Assembly: GCA_022448705.1 (NCBI GenBank)
Contig: JAKUUF010000010.1
Location: 1-23,820, forward strand
Length of the DNA: 23,820 nt
Source of the DNA: SAR324 cluster bacterium
Lineage (GTDB): Bacteria > SAR324 > NAC60-12
Direction: 5' to 3'
The translations under genes were made by a program, and so were the position numbers. The notes beneath the pieces are model-generated. The model made no database searches. It had not been told where the DNA came from and saw only the letters and a program-made list of their open reading frames with translations. Shown here in pieces: positions 15,526 through 23,529 of this stretch. Numbering within the stretch: position 1 is the first letter of the stretch; every line of letters starts with the position of its first letter.

Positions 15526-16899
15526 ATGTCTTTTATTCTTACATCTATCCTGCTAATTCAAGCAGCAATTAGGAAAATCCTGCTTTTATTGATCACTGTT
15601 TTATTTATTTCATTAACAGCTTCTGCGGGAACCCTTGCTGATGGACTATACGCAAAAATGCAAACCTCAAAAGGGGAGATTGTTTTACGACTTTTCTACA
15701 AACGTGCGCCGCTTACAGTATCGAATTTCGTCGGTCTTGCTGAGGGTTCAAAAGAGTGGAAAGATCCGGTTAACGGTAAAGCCAGAAAAACACGTTATTA
15801 CGATGGCTTGAGTTTTCACAGGGTAATCAAGGATTTCATGATTCAAGGAGGAGATCCTCTGGGAACAGGTACTGGTGGTCCGGGCTATACATTTCAGGAT
15901 GAGTTTCATCCGGAGCTCAAGCACAGCAAGGCCGGAATTCTTTCCATGGCCAATGCAGGAGCAGACACAAACGGCAGCCAGTTCTTTATCACACATGTTC
16001 CAACCCCGCACCTTGACAACAAGCATTCTGTTTTTGGAGAAGTTGTTGAAGGCATGAAGGTGGTTAACGACATTGTGAAAGGAGACCTCATTAACACAGT
16101 GACAATCATCAGGAAAGGAGAATCCGCCAAGTCTTTTGATTCTGTATCAATAGCAAAAAGAATTGCCGAACAAAACAGGAAACTTGCCGAGAAAAACAGG
16201 AAAATCATTCCAGAATCAACATCCGCAATAGATACCGCAAAAGTTCCGGATTCAGCACAGGCAAGGGCGGAAGAAGTCAGCGTGCAATTGCTTGTGGTAG
16301 CTTATAAAGGTGTACGTTCGGCTAAGCAGAATATTTACTATGATAAGTCTGGAGCAAAAGAAGCTGCAGCGAAACTTTCAGATCTTGCTCGAAGAAAAGG
16401 AGTCAGTTTTTCTGATTTGATTAAGCGTTTTTCTGATTTACCTCAGCAGCCAAAACTGCCCCTGCTGTCAGCAAAAAATAATTTGAGTGATTTTTTGCAG
16501 CCTGCGTTGAAGCTAAAAGTTGGACAAATAAGTGATCCGGTTGATTCACCTTATGGATTTTTAATTTTTAACCGTGTCAATGTAGATGCAGTTACAGCCA
16601 GCCATATACTCATCTCATACAAGGGTGCGTTGCGTTCGGAAACAGATCGTGACCGCAGGGACGCCAGAAAATTAGCTGAGAAAATTTTGAAAGAACTGAA
16701 AAGCGGGAGAGATTTTGCTGAGTTGGCCCGTAAACATTCAGACGGACCTTCTGGTCCCAAGGGTGGTGAACTGGGACGGTTCGAACGCGGACAAATGGTT
16801 CCGGAGTTTGATCAGGCAGTTTTTGGCCTTGAAACGGGCGCCATCAGTGAAGTTGTTGAAACTAAGTTTGGATATCACATCATCAAGCGAACTAAATAA
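15526..16899 (+). CDS. Periplasmic cyclophilin fused to two parvulin-type PPIase domains
   Basis: 457 residues from ATG 15526, which is preceded by AGGA at 6 bases. ATG 15484, in frame and 14 codons earlier, has no ribosome binding site. A hydrophobic signal ends near ASA-GTLADG (about 34), so the protein is exported. Residues about 40-200 form a cyclophilin with [14 protein letters not shown] (97-110; Arg99, Phe104, Gln107) and [15 protein letters not shown] (142-156). A charged linker (about 205-248) follows. Residues about 250-352 resemble a degenerate parvulin domain, ending [11 protein letters not shown]. Residues 356-457 are a standard parvulin domain with [34 protein letters not shown] and TKFGYHIIK. 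It would catalyse proline isomerisation during periplasmic folding. A 176-base gap precedes it, so a promoter there is likely. Confidence 0.88.
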   Translation: MSFILTSILLIQAAIRKILLLLITVLFISLTASAGTLADGLYAKMQTSKGEIVLRLFYKRAPLTVSNFVGLAEGSKEWKDPVNGKARKTRYYDGLSFHRVIKDFMIQGGDPLGTGTGGPGYTFQDEFHPELKHSKAGILSMANAGADTNGSQFFITHVPTPHLDNKHSVFGEVVEGMKVVNDIVKGDLINTVTIIRKGESAKSFDSVSIAKRIAEQNRKLAEKNRKIIPESTSAIDTAKVPDSAQARAEEVSVQLLVVAYKGVRSAKQNIYYDKSGAKEAAAKLSDLARRKGVSFSDLIKRFSDLPQQPKLPLLSAKNNLSDFLQPALKLKVGQISDPVDSPYGFLIFNRVNVDAVTASHILISYKGALRSETDRDRRDARKLAEKILKELKSGRDFAELARKHSDGPSGPKGGELGRFERGQMVPEFDQAVFGLETGAISEVVETKFGYHIIKRTK

Positions 16900-16918
16900 C
16901 AGTCTGGAGTTATAATCG

Positions 16919-17644
16919 TTGACAACTGCTGGAATCATCATTATTGGTAATGAAATTTTGTCAGGAAAGGTTACTGATAAGAACTCCCCATACCTGTGCA
17001 GGGAGCTTAGGATTCTTGGCGTGGAAGTAAAGCAGATCATCACTATACCGGACGTTCCAGAAGTAATTGGAAAGACCGCACTGGATTTTTCAAAGCGCTT
17101 CACCTGGGTATTTACCAGTGGCGGAATTGGACCGACACTTGATGATGTAACTGTGGCTTCAATTGCCAGGGAGTTTGGAGCAGCCCTCTATGAATCGCCC
17201 CGGATCATGGAAGCCATATATAAATATCGCGGTGAAAATATGACTGATGCGCACCGCAGAATGGCCATGATACCTGAGGGATCGGAGCTGATTGAATATA
17301 CAGAAGGCCGCCCACCGCAGCTCCAGTTTCACAATATCTTTATTTTTCCGGGAATTCCGGAATTTCTGAAAATACGATTTTCCGGCATCAGGGAACGTTT
17401 CAGGACAACACCGATTGTTATGAAACAGATTTTTCTCAAGGCAGATGAAGGAGACATTGCCGCGTCACTCGACGAAACCCAGGAAGCATATCCGGAACTG
17501 CAGCTTGGATCATATCCGAAAATATCTGGATCAGACTATAACCTCAAACTGACTCTTGAATGCCGTGATGATCAGTATTTGAAAAAGGCCTGTGATTTTC
17601 TGTGTGAGCGTTTAAGTGATGAAAGCATTCTCCGGATTAAGTAA
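16919..17644 (+). CDS. CinA N-terminal-type molybdopterin-binding-domain protein
   Basis: 241 residues, starting at TTG 16919 with GGAG about nine bases upstream. The MoaB/MogA-like fold is shown by GNEILSGKV.D.N (10-22) and TSGGIGPTLDDVT (66-78), the diagnostic motifs of COG1058. The C-terminal nicotinamide-nucleotide amidase domain of full-length CinA (about 400 residues) is absent, so this is the short form. Short forms are annotated as molybdopterin-binding proteins, but their substrate is often unknown, and COG1058 members include pyrophosphatases acting on nucleotides such as ADP-ribose. It lies 19 bases after the PPIase and 20 before gpmI, probably in one operon. The xanthine dehydrogenase in this window needs molybdopterin, but a link is not shown. 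Confidence 0.82.
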   Translation: MTTAGIIIIGNEILSGKVTDKNSPYLCRELRILGVEVKQIITIPDVPEVIGKTALDFSKRFTWVFTSGGIGPTLDDVTVASIAREFGAALYESPRIMEAIYKYRGENMTDAHRRMAMIPEGSELIEYTEGRPPQLQFHNIFIFPGIPEFLKIRFSGIRERFRTTPIVMKQIFLKADEGDIAASLDETQEAYPELQLGSYPKISGSDYNLKLTLECRDDQYLKKACDFLCERLSDESILRIK

Positions 17645-17664
17645 ACAAGCTCAAAAATTAATTA

Positions 17665-19302
17665 ATGAAATCCCTTAAAAGTCTCCAGCAGAATTTTTCA
17701 GGCCGTGGTCCATTGATTCATGTCGTACTGGATGGCTGGGGAGTTGGAGCGCCTGACGAAACAAATGCCATCCATCAGGCAGCACTTCCAGTTATGGACA
17801 GACTCAGGCAGAACTTTCCGTACACCCAGCTTTGGACCCATGGAAAATACGTAGGTCTTCCAAGTGAAAATGACCTTGGTGGATCGGAGGTTGGACACAT
17901 GACTATGGGAGCAGGCATAATTAAGCAGCAGGGTCCAACTCTAATCAGGAAACTCATTCAATCCGGAGATTTTTTTAAAATTCCGGCATTGTCGAAGATC
18001 ATCAAAAACTGCTTGAATCATGATACTCCGCTGCATTTGCTTGGTCTTCTTTCAGACGGAAATATTCACAGCCATCTTGATCACATGCAGGCCATAGTTC
18101 GTCATGCCTTTCAGGCAGGAATCAGGCGCTGTTATGTTCATGCCTTGCTTGACGGCAGGGACGTAGGGGTGCAGTCCGCCCTCACTTATACGGAGCCGTT
18201 TGAAAAACTCTTTGCAGAACTTAAGGAGCAGCGTGCAGAAATTGATTATGCTTTCGCCAGCGGAGGCGGAAGAGAAGCGATTACGATGGACCGTGACAAC
18301 AACTGGGAAAAAGTGGAGGCAGGATGGAATATTCATGTGCAGGGAAAATCAGAAAACAGTTTCCCCTGCATCAAGGATGCAATTGAATATTTCAGGATCA
18401 AAAGTCCGGGTATAATTGACCAGGATATCCCCGGATTCGTGATTGTACGCAACGGAAAGGCGATAGCACCAATTGAGGATAATCATGGTTTGATATTCAC
18501 AAACTTTCGCGGAGACCGTGCAATAGAATTTAGCAGGGCGATACTGGCAGATGATTTTCCACATTTTGAGCGTCCTGTTCGACCACAGGTTATGTTTGCC
18601 GGGATGACACAGTATGATCAGGATAATGAAATACCACCGGAATACCTGGTGGGAACACCGGAGGTTGATGACCCTTTCGGTAAGCGTATTTTGGAACTTG
18701 GTCTGAAGCAGTTCAGGCTGACTGAAACACAAAAATATCCTCATGTTACTTTTTTTTACAATGGAGGTTACCGAGAACCGCTTGACTCATCCATGGAAAA
18801 TTATCACCTGATTGCATCTGATAAAATTCAGTCCTTTGCCAGCCAGCCAGCCATGAAGGCAGGAGAAATCAGAAATAAGGCTGTTGAATTCATCCGTTCA
18901 GGTGAATATCAATATGGACTGATAAATTTTGCCAATGCTGATATGGTTGGCCATACAGGAGATTTTCAAGCTGCGGTGCACGCAGTCGAAACAATCGATG
19001 CTGCACTGGACTCAATTGTAAGCGCGATTGATGAAATGAAAGGTCTGCTGGTGATTACTGCAGACCACGGCAATGCAGACCAGATGCTGATTCAGAACTC
19101 TAACGGAACAATGGAGATCAATACCAAGCATTCCCTGAATCCTGTGCCTTTCATGATATTTGACCCTTTGTATAATGGTGATTATCATCTCAAGCCATTT
19201 GGCGAGGATTTCAACAACAATTTGAGCAACGTGGCGGCAACAAATTTTATTTTATTAGGTCAGTCTGTGCCGGATGACTTGGCTCCCCCGCTGTTTGCTT
19301 AA
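17665..19302 (+). CDS. gpmI: 2,3-bisphosphoglycerate-independent phosphoglycerate mutase
   Basis: 545 residues, somewhat longer than the usual approximately 510. It interconverts 3- and 2-phosphoglycerate through a phosphoserine intermediate, using two metal ions. Visible motifs: VLDGWG with Asp23 as a metal ligand; GGSEVGHMTMGAG with Ser74 as the phosphorylated serine; LLSDGNIHSHLDH; ALLDGRDV; ASGGGREAITMDRDNNW; NFANADMVGHTGD; and ITADHGNAD, with metal-binding Asp and His. The ASGGGR...MDRD variant, together with VTFFYNGG and the C-terminal TKHSLNPVPF, resembles the plant and kinetoplastid subfamily more than the E. coli type. No clear ribosome binding site precedes the ATG, and stops limit the frame. 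It is in the run of closely spaced plus-strand genes. Confidence 0.92.
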   Translation: MKSLKSLQQNFSGRGPLIHVVLDGWGVGAPDETNAIHQAALPVMDRLRQNFPYTQLWTHGKYVGLPSENDLGGSEVGHMTMGAGIIKQQGPTLIRKLIQSGDFFKIPALSKIIKNCLNHDTPLHLLGLLSDGNIHSHLDHMQAIVRHAFQAGIRRCYVHALLDGRDVGVQSALTYTEPFEKLFAELKEQRAEIDYAFASGGGREAITMDRDNNWEKVEAGWNIHVQGKSENSFPCIKDAIEYFRIKSPGIIDQDIPGFVIVRNGKAIAPIEDNHGLIFTNFRGDRAIEFSRAILADDFPHFERPVRPQVMFAGMTQYDQDNEIPPEYLVGTPEVDDPFGKRILELGLKQFRLTETQKYPHVTFFYNGGYREPLDSSMENYHLIASDKIQSFASQPAMKAGEIRNKAVEFIRSGEYQYGLINFANADMVGHTGDFQAAVHAVETIDAALDSIVSAIDEMKGLLVITADHGNADQMLIQNSNGTMEINTKHSLNPVPFMIFDPLYNGDYHLKPFGEDFNNNLSNVAATNFILLGQSVPDDLAPPLFA

Positions 19303-19344
19303 TGAAACAAATATATAATTTTTTAAAGGAATAATCTTAGTTAA

Positions 19345-20715
19345 ATGAGCAACATCCTTTGCATCGGAGCCGGATATGTAGGCGGACCAACAATGGCAAT
19401 GATCGCCAAAAATTGTCCGGAACACACTGTAACTGTTGTGGACATCAACCAGGAGCGAATAGAGCGCTGGAACAGCAACGATTTGCCTATTTTTGAACCC
19501 GGGCTGCTGGAAGTGGTTCAGCAGACACGTGGTAAAAACTTGTTTTTCCATACAGATATTGCTGGAGCAATTGCAGAGGCGGATATCATTTTTGTTTCTG
19601 TAAATACTCCCACTAAGAAGTTTGGAGAAGGTGCAGGCAAAGCAGCAGACCTGCAGTATTGGGAAAAAACGTCACGTGATATTTTGCAGAATAGCCGCAA
19701 GCCGGAGGTTATTGTTGTTGAAAAAAGTACTTTGCCGGTGCGTACTGCCGAGGCCATGGCCAGAATTCTTGAGTCCGGAAACAGCTCAACCAGATTTTCA
19801 GTTGTTTCTAATCCGGAGTTTTTGGCTGAAGGAACCGCCATCCAGGATTTGGTAAATCCGGACCGTGTTTTGATAGGCGGGGAAGAGAATGAAAATGGAC
19901 ATAAAGCAGCAAAAACAGTGGCAGAACTTTACGCCCACTGGGTTCCGCGAGAACGCATTCTGTTGACCAGTGTCTGGAGCAGTGAACTTTCAAAACTCGT
20001 TGCCAACGCGATGCTGGCGCAGCGCATATCTTCGGTAAACAGTATCTCCGCGCTTTGTGAACGTACTGAAGCAGACATTACGGAAGTTTCCAGGGCAATT
20101 GGCATGGATACAAGAATTGGCACTAAATTTTTACAGGCCAGTGTTGGATTTGGGGGCTCATGCTTTCGCAAGGATATTTTGCATCTGTCATATCTTTGCG
20201 AATATTATGGACTTCCGGAAGTTGCGGATTACTGGGCCAGTGTTGTCCGCATTAATGAATGGCAGACTGATCGGTTTTTTCAGAATATTCTGCATGAGCT
20301 GTTCAATACTCTGGCAGGCAAGACAATTACCATGCTGGGCTTTGCCTTTAAGCAGGATACAGGAGACACACGCGATTCTCCTGCAATTCCGCTATGTGAA
20401 AAACTGGTGGGAGAAAACGCAAGGGTCAGGATTCATGATCCAAAAGCGCTTGAAAACGCCCGCATTGAACTAAAGAATCTTAAAGGTGATGTTTCATTTG
20501 TTGAGGACGTTTACGAAGCTGCCGATGGGGCACATGCACTTGCTCTTGTCACCCAGTGGGATGAATACAGGGAGCTGGATTACGAGAAAATTCATCAAAC
20601 AATGGCTGAGCCAGCATTCATCTTTGACGGGCGTAATCATCTTGATCATGATAAGCTTTATAAAATTGGTTTTAATGTTTTTCCCCTGGGGAAATCTCCG
20701 CTCAAGCATATTTAA
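19345..20715 (+). CDS. UDP-glucose 6-dehydrogenase, animal-like form
   Basis: 456 residues, oxidising UDP-glucose to UDP-glucuronate with two NAD+. The N-terminal Rossmann motif is GAGYVGG (8-14). PEFLAEGTAI (157-166), Lys217 and Asn221 (SKLVANAMLAQR) and the catalytic Cys273 in GFGGSCF complete the active site. The numbering runs three behind human UGDH (Lys220, Cys276). The C-terminal UDP-binding domain contains LGFAFKQDTGDTRDS and a PAFIFDGRN ending. CPE.TVTVVDIN, RGKNLFF, HWVPRE and NSISALCE match the eukaryotic UGDH subfamily closely. A TAA directly precedes the ATG, so this is the first possible start; AAAGGA lies rather far upstream. UDP-glucuronate would feed surface polysaccharide or LPS decoration. 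The usual bacterial symbols are ugd or udg. Confidence 0.92.
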   Translation: MSNILCIGAGYVGGPTMAMIAKNCPEHTVTVVDINQERIERWNSNDLPIFEPGLLEVVQQTRGKNLFFHTDIAGAIAEADIIFVSVNTPTKKFGEGAGKAADLQYWEKTSRDILQNSRKPEVIVVEKSTLPVRTAEAMARILESGNSSTRFSVVSNPEFLAEGTAIQDLVNPDRVLIGGEENENGHKAAKTVAELYAHWVPRERILLTSVWSSELSKLVANAMLAQRISSVNSISALCERTEADITEVSRAIGMDTRIGTKFLQASVGFGGSCFRKDILHLSYLCEYYGLPEVADYWASVVRINEWQTDRFFQNILHELFNTLAGKTITMLGFAFKQDTGDTRDSPAIPLCEKLVGENARVRIHDPKALENARIELKNLKGDVSFVEDVYEAADGAHALALVTQWDEYRELDYEKIHQTMAEPAFIFDGRNHLDHDKLYKIGFNVFPLGKSPLKHI

Positions 20716-20748
20716 TTGTCAATTAATGATTACTAAAATAATGACACC

Positions 20749-21879
20749 ATGAAAACATTTGAAGAAAATCTGAAATCTCTTCCAACTGCTGAAAAAACCG
20801 TATTGCTGCGACTGTACAATGAGCGTGATGAGCTGGTTTCCATTATTCCAAATATTCCAGGACGACAGGGTTCAGTCAGGGTTTTCAGGCATATTGCTGA
20901 TAAAAAAGGTGTAATTGACTTCGAAGCAGCAAAGGAAGGATTGAGGATCTTTGAGGAAAAAGTTGAAGATGCGCGTAATAATCCAGGCAAGCACCAGAAA
21001 CTTGAATTGCTGCTGGGGATGAAAAGCAGGGAGAACCTGCGGATAGAAAATGTGGAATGTTCCTGCCCGGACCTGCTGGAAAATCTTTCCGGACAAGTTG
21101 CTTCTGCAGAAGAGTGCGAAGTTTTCATCGAATTGCTGAATCAGGGGAAAATACGCGCTGCTGAGAAAGTGAATAATAAATGGGAGCCTCAGCCTTATGT
21201 AATTGACGGTGTTTTGAATTATTTTGGCACACATGACAGTGAGCGCATGGAAGGAAAATACTGGGATAAGATTCCGCTGAAAACCGCAAATTACACTGAC
21301 GAAGATTTTGAGCAGGGCGGAGTTCGCTATGCTCCAGGTTGTATGGTACGTACGGGTGCTTATATTGGTCCCAAAACAGTAATCATGAACCTGGCATTTG
21401 TGAATATCGGAGCATATATTGCCGGAGAAGGCTGCATGATAGACGGAGGAGCACGGGTGGCTTCATGTGCACAGATTGGTAAAAACGTAAAGTATGGAGC
21501 AGGTTCCGGAATTGAGGGCATCCTTGAGCCTGCCGGCAGGCTTGCCTCAATTGTTGAAGACAATGTGAAAATAGGAGCTATGTGCGAAGTAACCGGGATC
21601 ATTGGTGAAGGATCAGTTATTGCCAGTGGAGTGATAATGGCTTCAGGCAAGAAAATTTATGATGAAGACACTAATGATTTTGTGGCTCCCATGGAATGCG
21701 TGGTGGGAGAAAAAAAGTTTCTGCTGCCTGTTATTCCTCCTTACAGACTTGCAGTAGGAGGTTCAATACCCAATAAAAAAGGAACCCACAACACTGATGC
21801 CGTAATCCTGAAAGCAGGTGATTTGCGTGATTCTGCTACCATGCGGCATTTTGAAAAACAGGGAATTTTGTACGTTTGA
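20749..21879 (+). CDS. dapD: 2,3,4,5-tetrahydropyridine-2,6-dicarboxylate N-succinyltransferase with N-terminal extension
   Basis: 376 residues against about 274 in E. coli. The C-terminal part (about 125-376) aligns with DapD: LLNQGKIRAAEKVNNKW, a connecting helical region, then the left-handed beta-helix with VRTGAYIGPKTVIMNLAFVNIGAYI, a conserved Asp232 (CMIDGGARVASCAQIGKNV), EGILEP (256-261), Glu280 (IGAMCEV) and VGGSIPNK near the end. It succinylates tetrahydrodipicolinate in the lysine and meso-diaminopimelate pathway, supplying peptidoglycan. The first approximately 115 residues are extra relative to E. coli DapD. They are charged and probably helical, and include a short VECSCPD Cys pair; I do not recognise them. 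No strong ribosome binding site is seen. The stop is 4 bases before kdsD. Confidence 0.88.
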   Translation: MKTFEENLKSLPTAEKTVLLRLYNERDELVSIIPNIPGRQGSVRVFRHIADKKGVIDFEAAKEGLRIFEEKVEDARNNPGKHQKLELLLGMKSRENLRIENVECSCPDLLENLSGQVASAEECEVFIELLNQGKIRAAEKVNNKWEPQPYVIDGVLNYFGTHDSERMEGKYWDKIPLKTANYTDEDFEQGGVRYAPGCMVRTGAYIGPKTVIMNLAFVNIGAYIAGEGCMIDGGARVASCAQIGKNVKYGAGSGIEGILEPAGRLASIVEDNVKIGAMCEVTGIIGEGSVIASGVIMASGKKIYDEDTNDFVAPMECVVGEKKFLLPVIPPYRLAVGGSIPNKKGTHNTDAVILKAGDLRDSATMRHFEKQGILYV

Positions 21880-21883
21880 AAAA

Positions 21884-22849
21884 ATGTCTACATTGTTGAA
21901 GCGTGCCCGTGAAACACTGACAATTGAAATTGCTGGTCTAGAAGAACTCAGCAAACGTCTTGATCATGAATTTGAGCAGGCAGTAAATCTTCTTTATGAC
22001 TGCCAGGGAAAAGTAATCCTTGCCGGAATGGGCAAAAGCGGCCTGATTGCCCAGAAAATTGCAGCAACACTTACCAGTACCGGTACTCCCGCACTTTTTC
22101 TGCATGCCGGAGAAAGTTCACATGGTGATTTGGGAATCATCACCAGACAGGACGCAGTAATTACTTTTTCCTACAGTGGTGAAACTGCTGAAGTCCTGCA
22201 GATGATCGGTCACATCAACGCACTGGGAGTCCCTATGATTGCAATTACCGGGAATCCTGATTCCGCACTTGCCAAAGCATCCACAGTTCATCTTTCTGTT
22301 GCAGTTGATAAGGAAGCCTGCCCTCTTGGGTTAGCCCCCACTGCAAGCAGTACAGCAACTTTGGCGCTTGGTGACGCGCTTGCCATGTGCCTGCTGGAGA
22401 AACGTCAGTTCAGTGAGGATGATTTTGCTTTGTTTCATCCGGGGGGGAATCTGGGACGCAAGCTGACTATCAGGACTAAAGATGTGATGGTTACAGGTGA
22501 TATGCTGCCTGTTGTGCCTGAAGATATGCTTATGCGTGAGGCAATGAATGTTTTGTCACGCAAAAACTTGGGAATTATAGTTGCCGTCAATCAGCATGGA
22601 AAAATTAGCGGTGTTTTTACCACCGGTGATTTGATGCGCCTCCTTGAGAAAGGAAAGGATTTTCTTGACAAACCACTGCTGGATTATGCCAGTCCGAAAC
22701 CAAAAACTATTGCACCGGAGGCACTGGCTGCCAAAGCCCTGCATGTTATGGAAACGCATTCGATCACCTGCCTAGTTGTATCTGATCCAGAAGACCGTCC
22801 CATCGGCATTGTTCAAATCTACTACATTCTCCGTGCAGGAGTATATTAA
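21884..22849 (+). CDS. kdsD: D-arabinose 5-phosphate isomerase
   Basis: 321 residues from ATG 21884. A longer frame from 21818 overlaps the end of dapD, and MSTLLKRARETL is the usual kind of N-terminus, so the shorter start is chosen. The N-terminal SIS domain (about 30-195) keeps the catalytic set known from E. coli KdsD, shifted by eight: Lys51 (GMGKSG), Glu103 (SGETAEV), Glu144 (DKEACPLGLAPT) and His185 (FHPGGNLG). Two CBS domains (about 200-260 and 270-321) follow. The enzyme converts ribulose 5-phosphate to arabinose 5-phosphate, the first committed step to KDO in LPS. It is nearly contiguous with dapD (4-base gap). With gmhB upstream it shows that this region serves the LPS inner core. 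The capsule-associated paralogue KpsF is the main alternative. Confidence 0.93.
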   Translation: MSTLLKRARETLTIEIAGLEELSKRLDHEFEQAVNLLYDCQGKVILAGMGKSGLIAQKIAATLTSTGTPALFLHAGESSHGDLGIITRQDAVITFSYSGETAEVLQMIGHINALGVPMIAITGNPDSALAKASTVHLSVAVDKEACPLGLAPTASSTATLALGDALAMCLLEKRQFSEDDFALFHPGGNLGRKLTIRTKDVMVTGDMLPVVPEDMLMREAMNVLSRKNLGIIVAVNQHGKISGVFTTGDLMRLLEKGKDFLDKPLLDYASPKPKTIAPEALAAKALHVMETHSITCLVVSDPEDRPIGIVQIYYILRAGVY

Positions 22850-22893
22850 TTTGAAGTTGTGGTATTTATTAACTCATGTAATTACTAGGAAAA

Positions 22894-23529
22894 ATGACAC
22901 CTTGGGAGATTCACGCGGTTGTAGTTGCAAATTGTAATTGTGCATACGGCTGCCCTTGTCAATTTAATGCCCTGCCTACTTATGGCACCTGTGAAGCTGC
23001 AGATGGGTTTCATATTGAAAAAGGATTTTATGGAGGGGTTTCACTTGATGGGTTGAGTGCAGGAATGTTGGCAAAGTGGCCCGGACCCATTCATGAAGGT
23101 AATGGTGAGCGGCTTATCATTATTGACGATCAGGCTACTGCAAAGCAGCGAAATGCACTTGAAAAAATTATTACCGGAGAAGATACCGAGGAACTTGCGA
23201 CCATCTTTTGGGTGGTCAATGCCATGACCACTATTCGTCATGAGACACTCTACTTACCCGTCACCATAGAAGCGGATATCGAGGCTCGCAGGGGTCGTGT
23301 AGTAGTTGATGGTGTTTTTGAACTAAATGTGGAACCGATCAAGAATCCTGTGACAGGCGCAGAGCATAGGGCGCGTATTGAAATTCCGGATGGGTTTGAG
23401 TTCACCATTGCCGAGATGGCAAGCGGGAACGTAAAGACTCAGAGCGGTATTGAACTGCCTAACAATAACGGCACACACTCTCACCTTGCAGAACTTCACC
23501 TAAATAATTCGGGAAGCATCCGTTCCTGA
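22894..23529 (+). CDS. DUF1326 family protein
   Basis: 211 residues, ATG preceded by AGGA. The N-terminus carries a dense cysteine motif, CNCAYGCPCQF (Cys14, Cys16, Cys20, Cys22, with Cys33 soon after), typical of DUF1326 (PF07040 as I recall). WEIHAVVVANCNC and ERLIIIDD/QATAKQRNALEKI also fit the family. There is no signal peptide or membrane segment, so it is probably cytoplasmic. The cysteine cluster suggests metal or FeS binding, but no function is established to my knowledge. The C-terminal approximately 45 residues end in a His/Asn-rich stretch. It follows kdsD by 44 bases and may be the last gene of the run; in other genomes a membrane-protein partner often follows, but none is visible here. 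Confidence 0.85.
   Translation: MTPWEIHAVVVANCNCAYGCPCQFNALPTYGTCEAADGFHIEKGFYGGVSLDGLSAGMLAKWPGPIHEGNGERLIIIDDQATAKQRNALEKIITGEDTEELATIFWVVNAMTTIRHETLYLPVTIEADIEARRGRVVVDGVFELNVEPIKNPVTGAEHRARIEIPDGFEFTIAEMASGNVKTQSGIELPNNNGTHSHLAELHLNNSGSIRS

Noticed and set aside
18349..18744. 131-codon open frame on the minus strand inside gpmI
   Set aside because: A shadow of gpmI; the translated protein shows no domain-like pattern.
21818..21883. Longer N-terminus for kdsD
   Set aside because: It would overlap dapD by 62 bases and adds residues that do not resemble the family; ATG 21884 gives the normal protein.
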